From the NCBI RefSeq assembly GCF_000304455.1, contig NC_018605.1, positions 124,035-188,034 on the forward strand: a DNA stretch of 64,000 nt, read 5' to 3'. Of this stretch, positions 9,433 through 19,011 are shown one piece after another; within the stretch, counting starts at the first letter, position 1, and each line of letters begins with the position of its first letter. The notes beneath the pieces are model-generated. The model was not told the origin of the DNA. It searched no databases and saw only the letters and a list, made by a program, of their open reading frames with translations. Position numbers and translations under genes: made by a program. Source of the stretch: Cardinium endosymbiont cEper1 of Encarsia pergandiella (GTDB lineage Bacteria; Bacteroidota; Bacteroidia; Cytophagales; Amoebophilaceae).

Positions 9433-10041
9433 CTATTTAGAATGGAGCTCCACAATGCTTCGTTCATTAATTTCTTCTGGTATTTCAGAACGCTGTGGAA
9501 AGGCAAGAAACTTACCTACCATCAATGATGGATCCCACTCCAACCAACTATATTTATTGGATGGACTATTTGCTATATTATAAACAATCAAAGCTATTTT
9601 TTCTGCCTTCTTTGCTATGCCTATTATTTGGCCAGGCTTCAAAGTATAAGAAGGAATATTTACTATTTTAGTATTTACTGTAATATGCCTATGAGATACC
9701 ATCTGCCTTGCTTCGCCTCGTGTAGCGGCAATGCCTAGCCTATAAACCGTATTGTCTAAACGAGCCTCTAGCCGCTGAAGGATTAGCTCACCGGTAATAC
9801 CTTTACTTTTAGTAGCTTTTTCACAAAGATTTTTAAACTGACGTTGTAATAATCCATAGGTATACTTTGCTTTTTGTTGCTCCATTAATTGAAGCCCAAA
9901 TTGAGAACGCCTTTTACGTCTTCTACCATGTTGCCCTGGTGGATAATTTTTTTTCTGTAATACCTTACCAACAGATGAACCAAATATCGGACTGTTATAT
10001 CTTCTCGCAACCTTGGCTTTTGGACCACGATATCTTGCCAT
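9433..10041 (-). CDS. rpsD: 30S ribosomal protein S4
   Basis: A 202-residue S4, a primary 16S rRNA binder that nucleates 30S assembly. The N-terminus MARYRGPKAKVARR is typical, followed by PPGQHGRRRKRRSQFG. The S4/S5-contact RNA-binding domain at about 90-160 includes RLDNTVYRLGIAATRGEARQ and HITVNTKIVNIPSY. No cysteine zinc motif is seen in the N-domain, so it is a zinc-free form. It lies between rpsK and rpoA with short gaps of about 40 bases. Confidence 0.98.
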   Translation of the reverse strand: MARYRGPKAKVARRYNSPIFGSSVGKVLQKKNYPPGQHGRRRKRRSQFGLQLMEQQKAKYTYGLLQRQFKNLCEKATKSKGITGELILQRLEARLDNTVYRLGIAATRGEARQMVSHRHITVNTKIVNIPSYTLKPGQIIGIAKKAEKIALIVYNIANSPSNKYSWLEWDPSLMVGKFLAFPQRSEIPEEINERSIVELHSK

Positions 10042-10081
10042 ACGCTATATTTCTTATAGTATAAATAGTAAATTGTATCAT

Positions 10082-10474
10082 TTATGGACGCCTACGCTTA
10101 GGTGGCCTGCAACCATTGTGAGGAAGAGGCGTAACATCTCTTATAGAAATCACCTCTACAGAATGATCTTGAAGGGCACGAATGGCTGATTCACGTCCAA
10201 TGCCTGGCCCCTTTACAAATACATTCACCCGCCGTAAACCTAACGCATAAGCAGCTTTTGCACAGTCTGCCGATGCCATTTGGGCAGCATAGGGTGTGTT
10301 TTTTTTAGATCCCTTAAAGCCCATCTTACCAGAAGAAGACCAAGCAATCACTTGACCAACTTCATTTGTAATTGAAATAATAAGGTTATTAAAAGTAGCT
10401 TGGATATGTGCTTGCCCCTCTTTACCAACTTTTACAACTTTTTTTTTAACTTTATTTTTTCCTATATTTTTCAT
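10082..10474 (-). CDS. rpsK: 30S ribosomal protein S11
   Basis: A 130-residue S11 of the 30S platform, near the mRNA exit site. It shows [19 protein letters not shown] near the N-terminus, then [26 protein letters not shown], and the family C-terminus [16 protein letters not shown]. The Lys-rich N-terminal extension ([10 protein letters not shown]) is a normal variation. It follows rpsM with 64 bases between. Confidence 0.98.
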   Translation of the reverse strand: MKNIGKNKVKKKVVKVGKEGQAHIQATFNNLIISITNEVGQVIAWSSSGKMGFKGSKKNTPYAAQMASADCAKAAYALGLRRVNVFVKGPGIGRESAIRALQDHSVEVISIRDVTPLPHNGCRPPKRRRP

Positions 10475-10538
10475 AGTAATGCTCTATAAACTTTCTTTAA
10501 AGAGAAGAAGGGATAGTACCTAATGACACCATTAGACT

Positions 10539-10916
10539 TTACTTGGTAGCTTTCTTTTTATTCGCAATTGTTTTAGGCTTTCCTTTACGTGTTCTGGCAT
10601 TGGTTTTGGTTCGCTGCCCACGAACGGGCAAACCCATTTGATGTCTATGGCCTCTATAACACTTAATCTCAACTAATCGTTTAATATTCAATCGAATTTC
10701 GGACTTTAAGTCGCCTTCTATCTTATATACACCACGAATAGCTGTTCTAATAGCTTTTAGCTCATCATCTGTCCAAGTAGAAACACGTCGGTCTTTATCC
10801 ATTTGAACTGCTTGAAGAATCTTATTTGCAGAACTTCTGCCAATTCCATATATATATGTAAGCGCAATCTCGCCACGCTTGTTATCTGGAATGTCTACAC
10901 CTAATACCCTAGCCAT
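10539..10916 (-). CDS. rpsM: 30S ribosomal protein S13
   Basis: A 125-residue S13 of the 30S head, which contacts P-site tRNA and forms bridges to the large subunit. Landmarks are the start [33 protein letters not shown], and the basic tail [26 protein letters not shown], here broken into its usual blocks [10 protein letters not shown] and [11 protein letters not shown]. The C-terminus is Lys-rich ([11 protein letters not shown]). It sits 3 bases after rpmJ. Confidence 0.98.
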   Translation of the reverse strand: MARVLGVDIPDNKRGEIALTYIYGIGRSSANKILQAVQMDKDRRVSTWTDDELKAIRTAIRGVYKIEGDLKSEIRLNIKRLVEIKCYRGHRHQMGLPVRGQRTKTNARTRKGKPKTIANKKKATK

Positions 10917-10919
10917 ACC

Positions 10920-11036
10920 TTATCCTTGTCTTTGTTTAAATTTAGGCTGCTTTTTATTAATCACATATAATACACCCTTCCGACGTACAATTTTGCAATC
11001 TACACTTCTTTTTCTAACAGATGTTTTAACTTTCAT
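10920..11036 (-). CDS. rpmJ: 50S ribosomal protein L36 (zinc-free form)
   Basis: A 38-residue frame starting [20 protein letters not shown] and ending [11 protein letters not shown], clearly L36. Of the four zinc ligands of the C+ form only one cysteine remains (Cys14); the other positions are Ser, Asn and Gln or Lys, so this is the C- form typical of Bacteroidota. L36 stabilises 23S rRNA near the peptidyl transferase region. It sits 2 bases after infA and 3 bases before rpsM, in the conserved order. Confidence 0.95.
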   Translation of the reverse strand: MKVKTSVRKRSVDCKIVRRKGVLYVINKKQPKFKQRQG

Positions 11037-11038
11037 AA

Positions 11039-11275
11039 CTAGTGTAACTGTTCAGTTGCTTTGTATCTATGCACTATCCTGGCTTGTGTCAAATCATAAG
11101 GAGTTAACTCCATTCTAACAGAATCCCCAGGAAGAATTTTAATATAATTTTTACGCATCTTCCCAGAAATATGGGCTCTAACAATATGACCATTTTTAAG
11201 CGCAACCTTGAATACTGCATTGGGTAATGCTTCTTGCACTATTCCACCTTGTTCAATAGGAGGTATTTTAGCCAT
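11039..11275 (-). CDS. infA: Translation initiation factor IF-1
   Basis: A 78-residue single OB-fold protein that binds the 30S A site during initiation. It shows [22 protein letters not shown], split as [15 protein letters not shown] and [22 protein letters not shown], then [23 protein letters not shown]. In free-living Bacteroidota map usually lies between secY and infA. Here only 158 bases separate secY and infA and no map is present. Initiation is of interest here because the 16S rRNA lacks a normal anti-Shine-Dalgarno. Confidence 0.97.
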   Translation of the reverse strand: MAKIPPIEQGGIVQEALPNAVFKVALKNGHIVRAHISGKMRKNYIKILPGDSVRMELTPYDLTQARIVHRYKATEQLH

Positions 11276-11433
11276 ATTATTTTATGCAATCTTATTTTAC
11301 TTTGCTTATATACTTGTATTTGTAAGTTTTTACAAAGAGAACCATCATATAATCAACAAGAACCTTCCTGGGACTAATATACTAAATTTATAGCAAATAG
11401 CTGTAAAAATATGGAAACTTTATTAAAAACTTA

Positions 11434-12726
11434 CTACTGCAATCTAGCACCTTTATTAATAATTACTTCATATCGACGCATTAACAAATAGCTTTCAACT
11501 TGCTGAATGGTTTCAAGCATCGAACTGACCATAATCAATAAAGAAGTCCCACCAAAGAATCTATAAAAAGGAAAACTTAATCCAACTATACGGGCAAAAG
11601 CAGGCAAAATAGCAATAATTGCCAAGAACATAGCGCCTGGCAAGGTAATTCTGTCTAATACACCATCCAAAAAGCGGGCCGTTGCATTGCCAGAGGTAAT
11701 ACCAGGAATAAAGCTATTGGCACGCTTCATATCTTCTGCTATTTGCACAGGGTTGACGGTAATAGCGGTATAAAAAAAGGTAAAGACAATAATCAAAAAA
11801 GCAAACAGAAAATTAAATAGCCAACTGGTATCATCGCGCAACATACCACTAATGAGGTCCAACCAAGCAAATTTATCTTTCCAAAAACCTAAAAGACATG
11901 AAATGCAAAAAATCAAAAGATTGGCAAAGATAATAGGCATTACACCTGCACTATTTAACTTAAATGGTATATATTGACGCTGCCCTCCATATATGGTACT
12001 GGTGCTCAATTGCCTTGCATACTGAATAGGAACCCTGCGTGTAGCTTGTGTAAAAGCAACTAACACAAGCACAATTAAAAACAATACGAATAACTCTAAT
12101 ACAAATAGAAACATACCCTTGCTGCCACGATATACCGCTTCTTGGTATAAAGCAGCAGGAAAAGAGGATACAATACCCACCATCATTAACATGGTTACAC
12201 CATTGCCAATTCCTTTATCGGTAATCTTTTCACCTAGCCACATACAAAATATGGCACCTGCGGTTAAAATAATAATAGAAATAAAAATAAAAAAAGTACG
12301 ACTTATAGAAACATTTCCACTACCTGTAGCAATAAATAAATATTGAAAAGATTGAAAAATAGCGATAAAAATAGTAAGGATACGAGAAATTTGCGCAATT
12401 TTACGTTTCCCCATTTCTCCATCACGTTGTATTTTTTGAATTTTTGGCCAGGCAATCGACAAAAGTTGCATAACAATAGAGGCCGAGATATAAGGGGTAA
12501 CGCCTACTGAAAAGATGGAAACTTGGCTAAGTGAACCACCTAAAAAACTATCGAGTAAGCCAAAAACGCGCTTTGCATGACCAGAAATTTGGGTTACATC
12601 TATACCAGGCAAAACAATGATACTACCTATACGGAAAAGCAATAGAAAGAATAATGTATTCCTTATACGAATGCGTAGTTCTTTTATTAAAAATATATCC
12701 TTAATAACTTTAAATAACTTATTCAT
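11434..12726 (-). CDS. secY: Preprotein translocase subunit SecY
   Basis: A 430-residue, ten-helix channel protein of the Sec translocon in the inner membrane. Landmarks are LFFLLLFRIGSIIVLPGID in the first helix, the plug region with LLDSFLGGSLSQ, GVTPYISASIVMQLL, and TAITVNPVQIAEDMK with the SFIPGI loop in the second half. The start MNKLFKVIKDIF at 12726 was chosen; an in-frame upstream ATG would add 26 residues that overlap rplO and do not look like SecY. It overlaps the rplO stop by 8 bases, suggesting translational coupling. Confidence 0.97.
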   Translation of the reverse strand: MNKLFKVIKDIFLIKELRIRIRNTLFFLLLFRIGSIIVLPGIDVTQISGHAKRVFGLLDSFLGGSLSQVSIFSVGVTPYISASIVMQLLSIAWPKIQKIQRDGEMGKRKIAQISRILTIFIAIFQSFQYLFIATGSGNVSISRTFFIFISIIILTAGAIFCMWLGEKITDKGIGNGVTMLMMVGIVSSFPAALYQEAVYRGSKGMFLFVLELFVLFLIVLVLVAFTQATRRVPIQYARQLSTSTIYGGQRQYIPFKLNSAGVMPIIFANLLIFCISCLLGFWKDKFAWLDLISGMLRDDTSWLFNFLFAFLIIVFTFFYTAITVNPVQIAEDMKRANSFIPGITSGNATARFLDGVLDRITLPGAMFLAIIAILPAFARIVGLSFPFYRFFGGTSLLIMVSSMLETIQQVESYLLMRRYEVIINKGARLQ

Positions 12727-13177
12727 ATGTTGACAACATGATAACTTCTCCACCAAGATTTTGAATGGCTTGTAAAGCAGTAGCTGAGCAACGATGTGCG
12801 GCAACTGAAAGTTTAAGGTTTAACTGGCCATTTCCTAATATTTTATATTTTTCATACTTCCCGATTACATTATGCTTTCTCAAGAAAATATGATCTATAG
12901 AAGAAACATGATGCTTCTCTGCCAAGGCTTGCAAAGTAGAAAGATTTAAAGGTGTAAACTCGATTCTACTCGGACATTTAAATCCATACATAGGAATACG
13001 CCTCTGGAGTGGTTGTTGACCTCCTTCAAAACCAATCTTTCTTTTATAACCAGATCTAGATTGTGCACCATTGTAACCACGTGTAGCCGTTCCACCTTTA
13101 CCGGAACCTTGGCCTCTACCTACGCGCTTTTTACCCTTTAAAGCACCTACTGCTGGTTTAAGTGTATGTAATTCCAT
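12719..13177 (-). CDS. rplO: 50S ribosomal protein L15
   Basis: A 152-residue L15, a late-assembly 23S rRNA binder. The N-terminus shows the Gly/Arg/Lys-rich extended region KGKKRVGRGQGSGKGGTATRG and RSGYKRKIGFEGGQQPL, each characteristic of the family. The C-terminal globular part ends near LSVAAHRCSATALQAIQNLGGEV. It overlaps secY by 8 bases and follows rpmD by 6. Confidence 0.96.
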   Translation of the reverse strand: MELHTLKPAVGALKGKKRVGRGQGSGKGGTATRGYNGAQSRSGYKRKIGFEGGQQPLQRRIPMYGFKCPSRIEFTPLNLSTLQALAEKHHVSSIDHIFLRKHNVIGKYEKYKILGNGQLNLKLSVAAHRCSATALQAIQNLGGEVIMLSTYE

Positions 13178-13183
13178 AAGCTA

Positions 13184-13363
13184 TTATATCTTTTCTGTAA
13201 CCACTAAGTGGTTGACTTTACGTACCATACCCCATATTTGGGGGGTAGCTTCAACGACAACACCTTTATTAACCCGCCCTAATCCAAGTGCTTGAATGGT
13301 TGCTTTTTGGGATTTAGGACGTTTGATTAAACTTCGTACCTGTGTAATTCTAATTTGTTCCAT
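13184..13363 (-). CDS. rpmD: 50S ribosomal protein L30
   Basis: A 59-residue frame with start MEQIRITQVRSLIKRPKSQK, then IQALGLGRVNKGVVVEATPQ and a short end with MVRKVNHLVVTEKI. This is the complete bacterial L30 fold (about 60 residues), which binds 23S rRNA on the large-subunit surface. It lies in the conserved position between rpsE and rplO with 6-base gaps on each side. Confidence 0.95.
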   Translation of the reverse strand: MEQIRITQVRSLIKRPKSQKATIQALGLGRVNKGVVVEATPQIWGMVRKVNHLVVTEKI

Positions 13364-13369
13364 AAAATT

Positions 13370-13885
13370 TTATCCATTAAAAAGCTTATCTAAAGTGATG
13401 CCACGTTGCTTGGCAATAGTTATGGGATCACGCAATTGCAACAATGCTTTAAAAGTTGCTTTGACTACATTATGCGGATTAGAAGAACCCTGGGACTTAG
13501 ACAAAACGTTTTTAATGCCTACGCTTTCTAAGACGATACGGACACCGCCACCTGCAATTACGCCAGTACCAGAAGCTGCTGGTTGAATCAAAACATTGCC
13601 ACCACCATATTTGCCAACTGAACTATGTGGAATGGTATCACGTAAAATAGGGACTTTGATTAGGTTGCGCTTAGCTGCCTCTACACCTTTAGCAATGGCA
13701 TCGGTTAACTCTTTTGCTTTGCCAAGGCCATATCCTACAATACCATCACCATTTCCAACTACTACAACTGCAGAAGAACTAAATCTGCGGCCACCTTCTA
13801 CTACTTTGGTAACGCGCTTAATGGCTACTACTTTCTCCTCAAGATTATAATTACTGGCTCTGAGTTTTTTACCACTTAATATCAT
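13370..13885 (-). CDS. rpsE: 30S ribosomal protein S5
   Basis: A 171-residue S5, which with S4 controls decoding fidelity at the mRNA entry. The N-terminal double-stranded-RNA-binding fold shows [19 protein letters not shown] and [17 protein letters not shown]. The C-terminal part has [16 protein letters not shown] and [17 protein letters not shown]. The length is normal. Gaps to rplR and rpmD are 6 bases each. Confidence 0.97.
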   Translation of the reverse strand: MILSGKKLRASNYNLEEKVVAIKRVTKVVEGGRRFSSSAVVVVGNGDGIVGYGLGKAKELTDAIAKGVEAAKRNLIKVPILRDTIPHSSVGKYGGGNVLIQPAASGTGVIAGGGVRIVLESVGIKNVLSKSQGSSNPHNVVKATFKALLQLRDPITIAKQRGITLDKLFNG

Positions 13886-13891
13886 TTTTAA

Positions 13892-14245
13892 CTAAAATTT
13901 AAGACCATTTGCTCGAGCACCTTCAGCCAATGCTTTGACTTTACCATGATAAGTATACCCAGAACGATCAAAGACAATATGGGTAATACCTTTAGCCAAC
14001 GCTTGTTGCGCAATTGCTTTTCCTAATGTTAATGCTCCAGCAACGTTATTTTTACTAATTTTTAATTTATACAACGAAGCAGAAAGTAGCGTTTCGCCTG
14101 TTTCATCATTAATAAGCTGGGCATATATACAAGTATTACTCTTGAAAAGCGAAAGACGCGGCTGGGCGAATGTTCCCTGCAAACGCTTTCTAATGCTTTT
14201 CCTAACTTTAAGTCTTCTTGCTACTTTGTTATCCTTTATTTTCAT
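13892..14245 (-). CDS. rplR: 50S ribosomal protein L18
   Basis: A 117-residue L18, which carries 5S rRNA into the central protuberance together with L5. Landmarks are RKSIRKRLQG, PRLSLFKSNTCIYAQLIND and the C-terminal FDRSGYTYHGKVKALAEGAR. The start MKIKDNKVARR at 14245 was chosen; an upstream in-frame ATG adds 12 residues (MLAYFIFLHSKK) that do not fit the family. Confidence 0.96.
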   Translation of the reverse strand: MKIKDNKVARRLKVRKSIRKRLQGTFAQPRLSLFKSNTCIYAQLINDETGETLLSASLYKLKISKNNVAGALTLGKAIAQQALAKGITHIVFDRSGYTYHGKVKALAEGARANGLKF

Positions 14246-14296
14246 TTTTTTACTATGTAGGAATATAAAATAGGCCAACATTGAAAAATATAGATG

Positions 14297-14848
14297 CTAC
14301 TTTTTAGTAGACTTTCCAACTTTACGCCGCACTACCTCACCTAAACGCCTGACACCTTTGCCTTTATAAGGCTCAACTTTTCTTAAGGAACGAATTTTTG
14401 CAGCTACTTGACCCAAAAGCTGCTTATCTAGACATTCTAAATGGACCAGTGGATTTTTTCCTTTAGGCAATTCAGCTGTAGCCATTACTTCTTCTGGCAA
14501 GACCAAAGCAATATCATGAGAATAACCTAAACTTAATTCTAATAGACTACCTTGGACATTGGCTTTGTAACCAACCCCTACCAACTCTAAGGTAACCTTA
14601 AAGCCAACGCTAACCCCTACTACCATATTATAAATCAAAGCTCTATAAAGACCATAAAGGGCTTTAGATTTTTTAGCATCAACGGGTATCAACTTAACGA
14701 ACCCTTCGGAAATCTCAACCATAATGGTTGAATCAATTTGCTGCTGCAGTAGACCTTTAGGACCTTTAACCTGTATGATTCCACCATCTAGGGCAGATAC
14801 GGTAACACCTAGCGGTATATTAATGGGCTGCTTCCCTATTCTTGACAT
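14297..14848 (-). CDS. rplF: 50S ribosomal protein L6
   Basis: A 183-residue L6, near the factor-binding site by the sarcin-ricin loop. It contains two related domains. The start MSRIGKQPINIPLGV, KGPKGLL, and the C-terminal hallmark KIRSLRKVEPYKGKGVR are all present. The tail is Lys/Arg-rich. It is 11 bases after rpsH and 51 bases before rplR. Confidence 0.97.
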   Translation of the reverse strand: MSRIGKQPINIPLGVTVSALDGGIIQVKGPKGLLQQQIDSTIMVEISEGFVKLIPVDAKKSKALYGLYRALIYNMVVGVSVGFKVTLELVGVGYKANVQGSLLELSLGYSHDIALVLPEEVMATAELPKGKNPLVHLECLDKQLLGQVAAKIRSLRKVEPYKGKGVRRLGEVVRRKVGKSTKK

Positions 14849-14859
14849 TTTTCTTTATT

Positions 14860-15264
14860 TTAGTAAATATAACAAAGTACTTCACCACCAACATGAACTT
14901 TACGCGCTTCTTTATCAGTCATAATACCCTTGGAGGTGGACAATATGGCTATGCCCAATCCATTAATAACAGTAGGTATAGCAGCAGCAGTAGAATATTT
15001 ACGCAACCCTGGCTTACTCACACGTTTTAAATGTACAATAGCAGATTGCTTTGTAAAAGCATCATATTTAAGAGCAATTTTGATAACTGGCTGAACACTA
15101 TCTGGCTTAGAGACCAGCTTATACCCTCGTATATACCCTTTTTCTTGTAAGACTTCTGTAAGCTTTGTTTTTGTTTTTGAAGCAGGAATTTCTACTACCC
15201 TATGATTGGCACTAATGGCGTTTCTAATCCTAGTAAGATAATCAGCTATTGGATCTGTAGTCAT
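14860..15264 (-). CDS. rpsH: 30S ribosomal protein S8
   Basis: A 134-residue S8 that binds the central domain of 16S rRNA. Landmarks are TDPIADYLTRIRNAI near the start, KPGLRKYSTAAAIPTVINGL, and the C-terminal signature AILSTSKGIMTDKEARK followed by GGEVLCYIY. Length and position between rpsN and rplF are normal. Confidence 0.97.
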   Translation of the reverse strand: MTTDPIADYLTRIRNAISANHRVVEIPASKTKTKLTEVLQEKGYIRGYKLVSKPDSVQPVIKIALKYDAFTKQSAIVHLKRVSKPGLRKYSTAAAIPTVINGLGIAILSTSKGIMTDKEARKVHVGGEVLCYIY

Positions 15265-15321
15265 GGTGATTATATATTAACAAATAATAAAGACAGGTAT
15301 ATAGACTTATATGTTAGCTGA

Positions 15322-15591
15322 CTACCAACTTGCTTTCCGTATACCTGGTAATTTCCCTTCTAAAGCCCATTTTCTAAAAACTAGCCGGGAAATACCAAAT
15401 CTTCTGATATATCCACGGGCTCTACCGGTTATATTACACCTATTACGCAATCTAACTGGAGAGCTGTTTTTGGGAAGTTTATCGAGTGCCATATAGTTAC
15501 CTTGCTCTTTTAATGCAGCTCTTTTAGCGGCATATTTGGCTACTAAATGTCTTCTTTTCTTATCTCTTGCTTTGACTGATTCTTTTGCCAT
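15322..15591 (-). CDS. rpsN: 30S ribosomal protein S14 (zinc-free form)
   Basis: An 89-residue S14 of the long, zinc-independent type: there is no CxxC pair, and the protein has the family end [20 protein letters not shown]. The start [14 protein letters not shown] and [17 protein letters not shown] support the call. S14 sits in the 30S head near S3 and S10. It follows rplE by 11 bases. Confidence 0.97.
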   Translation of the reverse strand: MAKESVKARDKKRRHLVAKYAAKRAALKEQGNYMALDKLPKNSSPVRLRNRCNITGRARGYIRRFGISRLVFRKWALEGKLPGIRKASW

Positions 15592-15602
15592 AACCTTTTA
15601 AT

Positions 15603-16157
15603 TTAATCTTGCACCATATTAAAGGGCATTCCTAAGGCTTTTAAAAGTTGAAATGCGGTTTCATTGTTTTGGGCAGTTGTAACAAAAGTTATGTTCATAC
15701 CGTTGATCTTAATTACTTTATCAATGCTAATTTCTGGAAATATGATTTGTTCTTGAATGCCTACATTGTAGTTGCCTTTTCCATCAAATCCGTTGGCCTT
15801 CAATCCCCAAAAATTTCTAATCCTAGGCAGTGCAATGGATATAAAACGATCAAGAAATTCATACATAAGCCTGCCGCGTAAGGTAACTTTTACACCAATA
15901 GGCATACCTTCCCTAAGCTTGAAATTAGAAACTGATTTTTTAGCACGGGTAGCCACGGCACACTGTCCAGCAATAGCAGTTAATTCTTCTAAACCAAGCT
16001 GAATTAATTTTTTATTGGATGCACCATCACCTAATCCTTGATTGATACATATTTTATGTAACCTGGGGACTTGCATAACCGATTTGTATCCGAATAAATC
16101 TTTAAGCGAAGGAATAACTTCTGCAAAATATTTTTCTTGTAATCTAGGCTTAACCAT
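15603..16157 (-). CDS. rplE: 50S ribosomal protein L5
   Basis: A 184-residue L5, which binds 5S rRNA and contacts P-site tRNA. It has the start [53 protein letters not shown] and the C-terminal block [19 protein letters not shown]. It overlaps the end of rplX by 8 bases, so translation is probably coupled. Confidence 0.97.
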   Translation of the reverse strand: MVKPRLQEKYFAEVIPSLKDLFGYKSVMQVPRLHKICINQGLGDGASNKKLIQLGLEELTAIAGQCAVATRAKKSVSNFKLREGMPIGVKVTLRGRLMYEFLDRFISIALPRIRNFWGLKANGFDGKGNYNVGIQEQIIFPEISIDKVIKINGMNITFVTTAQNNETAFQLLKALGMPFNMVQD

Positions 16158-16497
16158 TTTTTATAAAATTTCCTGTTTTTTTAGCATACCGCTGGAGATT
16201 GCCGGCTTCATTATACTTTCTTCCTACACGAGTAGCAGATCCGCTTACTGCATCTATTAACATCAGATTACTAATATGAATAGAAGATGGTAGCCTTTGG
16301 ATGGTTCCTTTAGGATGCTCAGTAGAAGGCTTTAAATGCCTAACTACTATATTCATACCTTCAACAACAGCTCGATATTTTTTAGGGAATACCTTTAAAA
16401 CAGTTCCTTGCTGGTTTCTGTGTTTACCAGTCAAAATTTTTACACGATCTCCTGTTCGAATATGAATCTTAAAACTTTTTTTTATTGTTTGCTTCAT
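16150..16497 (-). CDS. rplX: 50S ribosomal protein L24
   Basis: A 115-residue L24 with an N-terminal KOW motif: [18 protein letters not shown] followed by [17 protein letters not shown]24 is an assembly initiator bound near the 5' end of 23S rRNA at the tunnel exit. The start [17 protein letters not shown] is plausible and lies 3 bases after rplN. Confidence 0.96.
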   Translation of the reverse strand: MKQTIKKSFKIHIRTGDRVKILTGKHRNQQGTVLKVFPKKYRAVVEGMNIVVRHLKPSTEHPKGTIQRLPSSIHISNLMLIDAVSGSATRVGRKYNEAGNLQRYAKKTGNFIKNG

Positions 16498-16500
16498 GCT

Positions 16501-16866
16501 TTATAGTTCGTCAGCTAAAGAGGCTATTTTCATAAATTTATTATCTCGAACTTCTCGAGCTACTGGCCCAAAAACACCAGTTCCTTTGGGCTCATTGTTA
16601 TTTTCAATTAAAACAATGGCATTGTCCTCGAAGCGAATATAAGAACCATCTTTACGCCTTACTTCTTTTCGGGTACGGACCACAACGGCTTTGGAAATAG
16701 TGCCCTTTTTAAGGGAACCAGAAGGATTAGCTGTTTTTACGGTTACTACAATTTTATCACCAACTTGCGCATAGCGCTTACGGGTTCCACCCAAAACGCG
16801 AATGCAAAGAGCTGTTTTTGCGCCGCTATTATCAGCTACTTTTAGTATTGATTCCTGTTGTATCAT
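16501..16866 (-). CDS. rplN: 50S ribosomal protein L14
   Basis: A 121-residue L14, a beta-barrel on the subunit interface that contacts 16S helix 44 and L19. The start [34 protein letters not shown] and the block [18 protein letters not shown] are diagnostic, and the end [19 protein letters not shown] is normal. Confidence 0.98.
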   Translation of the reverse strand: MIQQESILKVADNSGAKTALCIRVLGGTRKRYAQVGDKIVVTVKTANPSGSLKKGTISKAVVVRTRKEVRRKDGSYIRFEDNAIVLIENNNEPKGTGVFGPVAREVRDNKFMKIASLADEL

Positions 16867-16868
16867 TT

Positions 16869-17123
16869 TTACTTAGCTCTTTCTATGATTTGAACCAATC
16901 GCCATCTCTTTTTTTTACTTAAAGGGCGGGTTTCCATAATTTTTACGAGATCACCAATACTACAGCTGTTTTCTTTATCATGTGCCATAAATTTGGTAGA
17001 TGTTTTTACAAACTTACCATATACAGGATGTATAGCTTTGGTATCTGTTACAACGGTTATGGTCTTATGGGCTTTATTACTAGTAACCCTTCCTACCTTT
17101 TCTTTTCTTCTATTTCTCACCAT
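16869..17123 (-). CDS. rpsQ: 30S ribosomal protein S17
   Basis: An 84-residue OB-fold S17, a primary binder in the 16S 5' domain. It shows [37 protein letters not shown] and the family segment [20 protein letters not shown]. The start overlaps the rpmC stop by 14 bases, suggesting coupled translation. Confidence 0.97.
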   Translation of the reverse strand: MVRNRRKEKVGRVTSNKAHKTITVVTDTKAIHPVYGKFVKTSTKFMAHDKENSCSIGDLVKIMETRPLSKKKRWRLVQIIERAK

Positions 17124-17331
17124 GGTGGTTACAATTCTGATGGTTGCTTCGACAACTGTTCTGAGCTGTTTTTAGCCTTGCAATGGATTTTTTTGCCGCC
17201 CTAATTTTCATCGGATGCTCAATTGGAGAAACCGAATGAGCAAGCTTTAGTTTGACTAAATAATTTAAGGCTTCTTTTAATTTATCGTTGCATTCTTTAG
17301 AAGAAAATAACTGAATTTCTTTGTACTTCAT
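17110..17331 (-). CDS. rpmC: 50S ribosomal protein L29
   Basis: A 73-residue helical hairpin L29, located at the tunnel exit where trigger factor and SRP dock. It has [38 protein letters not shown] and [11 protein letters not shown]. The loop sequence ([17 protein letters not shown]) is the family signature. The C-terminal tail is longer than usual because the frame runs into rpsQ. Confidence 0.93.
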   Translation of the reverse strand: MKYKEIQLFSSKECNDKLKEALNYLVKLKLAHSVSPIEHPMKIRAAKKSIARLKTAQNSCRSNHQNCNHHGEK

Positions 17332-17415
17332 TTTAAAAACTTATTACTTATTGAATAGCACGTTAAAGTAATAGCCTAACCATAGGCAAAAAAAACCTCT
17401 AAATGGCTCCACAAC

Positions 17416-17844
17416 CTACCCTACTGAATGAACATAGTCCCTACGGACTACAAAATGTGCCTTAATAGGTAACTTATGCATGGCAAGACGCATCGCACGC
17501 TCTGCAACTTCTTTAGCTACACCATCTAACTCAAAGAGAATTCTACCAGGCTTCACAATGGCTACAAAAGAATCTGGCGCACCTTTACCTTTACCCATCC
17601 TTACTTCAGCTGGCTTTTTAGTCAAAGACTTATCTGGAAAGATTCTATTCCAAACTTGCCCTTGCCGTTTCATTTCTCTTGTAATGGCAATACGCATGGC
17701 CTCAATTTGCCTAGCAGTAATATATGAGGGTTCTAATGCCTTCAGCCCAAAGGTACCAAATTCTAATGAATTTCCTTTCATTGATAAGCCTTTTATCCTC
17801 CCTTTCTGGGTTTTTCTATAACGTACTCGTTTTGGTTGTAACAT
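17416..17844 (-). CDS. rplP: 50S ribosomal protein L16
   Basis: A 142-residue L16 near the A-site tRNA elbow. Landmarks are [51 protein letters not shown] and the conserved [11 protein letters not shown]. The start at 17844 was chosen because MLQPKR is the invariant family N-terminus; an upstream ATG adds 6 residues. It lies 84 bases before rpmC and 48 after rpsC, larger gaps than in most of the cluster. Confidence 0.97.
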   Translation of the reverse strand: MLQPKRVRYRKTQKGRIKGLSMKGNSLEFGTFGLKALEPSYITARQIEAMRIAITREMKRQGQVWNRIFPDKSLTKKPAEVRMGKGKGAPDSFVAIVKPGRILFELDGVAKEVAERAMRLAMHKLPIKAHFVVRRDYVHSVG

Positions 17845-17892
17845 TTTTATTATGGAATGCAAAAATTAATATTGTTGTAATGCAGGGCATAA

Positions 17893-18597
17893 CTACTTCC
17901 GCACTTTGGAAGAGAGAAACCCTTTCTCTCCTACTTTAGGAGGCCGACCGGCTGAACGTTGGAGATGATTAACTGCAACATCGCCCCTAGAAATCCAAAC
18001 TTTAATACCTATTCTTCCATAAATGGTATGGGCTTCGACCGCTATATAGTCTATATCATTACGAAGGGTATGGAGTGGAACAGATCCCTCTTTAAATTCA
18101 TCTGACCTAGCCATTTCAGCACCATCTAACCTACCCGAAACCTTAATTTTAACACCTTGTGCACCAGAACGGGTCACAGCAGCTATAGCTTGCTTTACTA
18201 CACGCTTATAAGGCATACGACCTCTAATCTGTTGCGCAATTTGCAAAGCGACCAACTTAGCTTCTAGATCTGGTTTTTTTACCTCAACAATATTAAGTTC
18301 AACTTCCTTTCTAGTTAGCTTTTTCAACTCTTCTTTTACCTTATCAACTTCTGCACCCGATTTCCCAATAACAATACCTGGGCGAGCAGTTCGAATGGTA
18401 ATGGTAATTTTTTTACCAGCACGTTCTATAAGTATTCTAGCAACACTAGCTTTGGCCATTCGCGCATCTAGATAGGTACGTATTTTTTCGTCCTCCATTA
18501 ATTTTTCTACATAGGAGGATTTTGATGCAAACCAACTGGAATCTGACTTACGAATAAACCCAACTCTAAAACCGACGGGATTAACTTTTTGACCCAT
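17893..18597 (-). CDS. rpsC: 30S ribosomal protein S3
   Basis: A 234-residue S3 at the mRNA entry channel. The start MGQKVNPVGFRVGFIRKS is invariant in the family, so it was preferred over an upstream ATG adding 22 residues. The type II KH domain shows ARPGIVIGKSGAEVDKVKEE, and the C-terminal domain shows MPYKRVVKQAIAAVTRSGAQ and RGDVAVNHLQRSAGRPP, each split here into recognisable blocks. Normal position between rplV and rplP. Confidence 0.98.
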   Translation of the reverse strand: MGQKVNPVGFRVGFIRKSDSSWFASKSSYVEKLMEDEKIRTYLDARMAKASVARILIERAGKKITITIRTARPGIVIGKSGAEVDKVKEELKKLTRKEVELNIVEVKKPDLEAKLVALQIAQQIRGRMPYKRVVKQAIAAVTRSGAQGVKIKVSGRLDGAEMARSDEFKEGSVPLHTLRNDIDYIAVEAHTIYGRIGIKVWISRGDVAVNHLQRSAGRPPKVGEKGFLSSKVRK

Positions 18598-18616
18598 TAT
18601 AGTATGATTAGTGTGG

Positions 18617-19003
18617 TTACGTTGTTGTACTTGAAACAATCTGATGTGACACAGGAATAGCATTCCGTAAAGTATCTACCACCATAACAACATGACTAGA
18701 TCGTTTTCTAATTCTATGTGCCACACCTCTTGGCGCGGGCATAACTCTTTTTACCATACCGGCTCTATCTACTGTTATTTTCTTCACAAAAATTGCGCCA
18801 TCCTCGAAGGCAGCTGCATGATTATTTTGCCAATTTGAAATAGCAGAAAGTAAAAGCTTTCTCAACTGAAGCGCAGCTTGTTGTGGCTTACTTTGTAAAA
18901 TAGCTAATGCAGTAGCCACGCTTTTTCCTCTAATAAGTGCCGCTAAGCGCCCAACCTTACGTTCAGATATAGGCAGCTTTCTTAATTTTGCTATTGCCTC
19001 CAT
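18617..19003 (-). CDS. rplV: 50S ribosomal protein L22
   Basis: A 128-residue L22, whose long beta hairpin lines the peptide exit tunnel. It shows KLRKLPISERKVGRLAALIR, LRKLLLSAISNWQNNH and the hairpin and end region VKRVMPAPRGVAHRIRKRSS. The C-terminal tail is slightly extended (HQIVSSTTT). 19 bases precede rpsC. Confidence 0.97.
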   Translation of the reverse strand: MEAIAKLRKLPISERKVGRLAALIRGKSVATALAILQSKPQQAALQLRKLLLSAISNWQNNHAAAFEDGAIFVKKITVDRAGMVKRVMPAPRGVAHRIRKRSSHVVMVVDTLRNAIPVSHQIVSSTTT

Positions 19004-19011
19004 AGTTTAAA

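Noticed and set aside
14842-15030. Plus-strand frames across the ribosomal protein cluster
   Set aside because: All lie antisense to well-supported ribosomal protein genes and show no family features.
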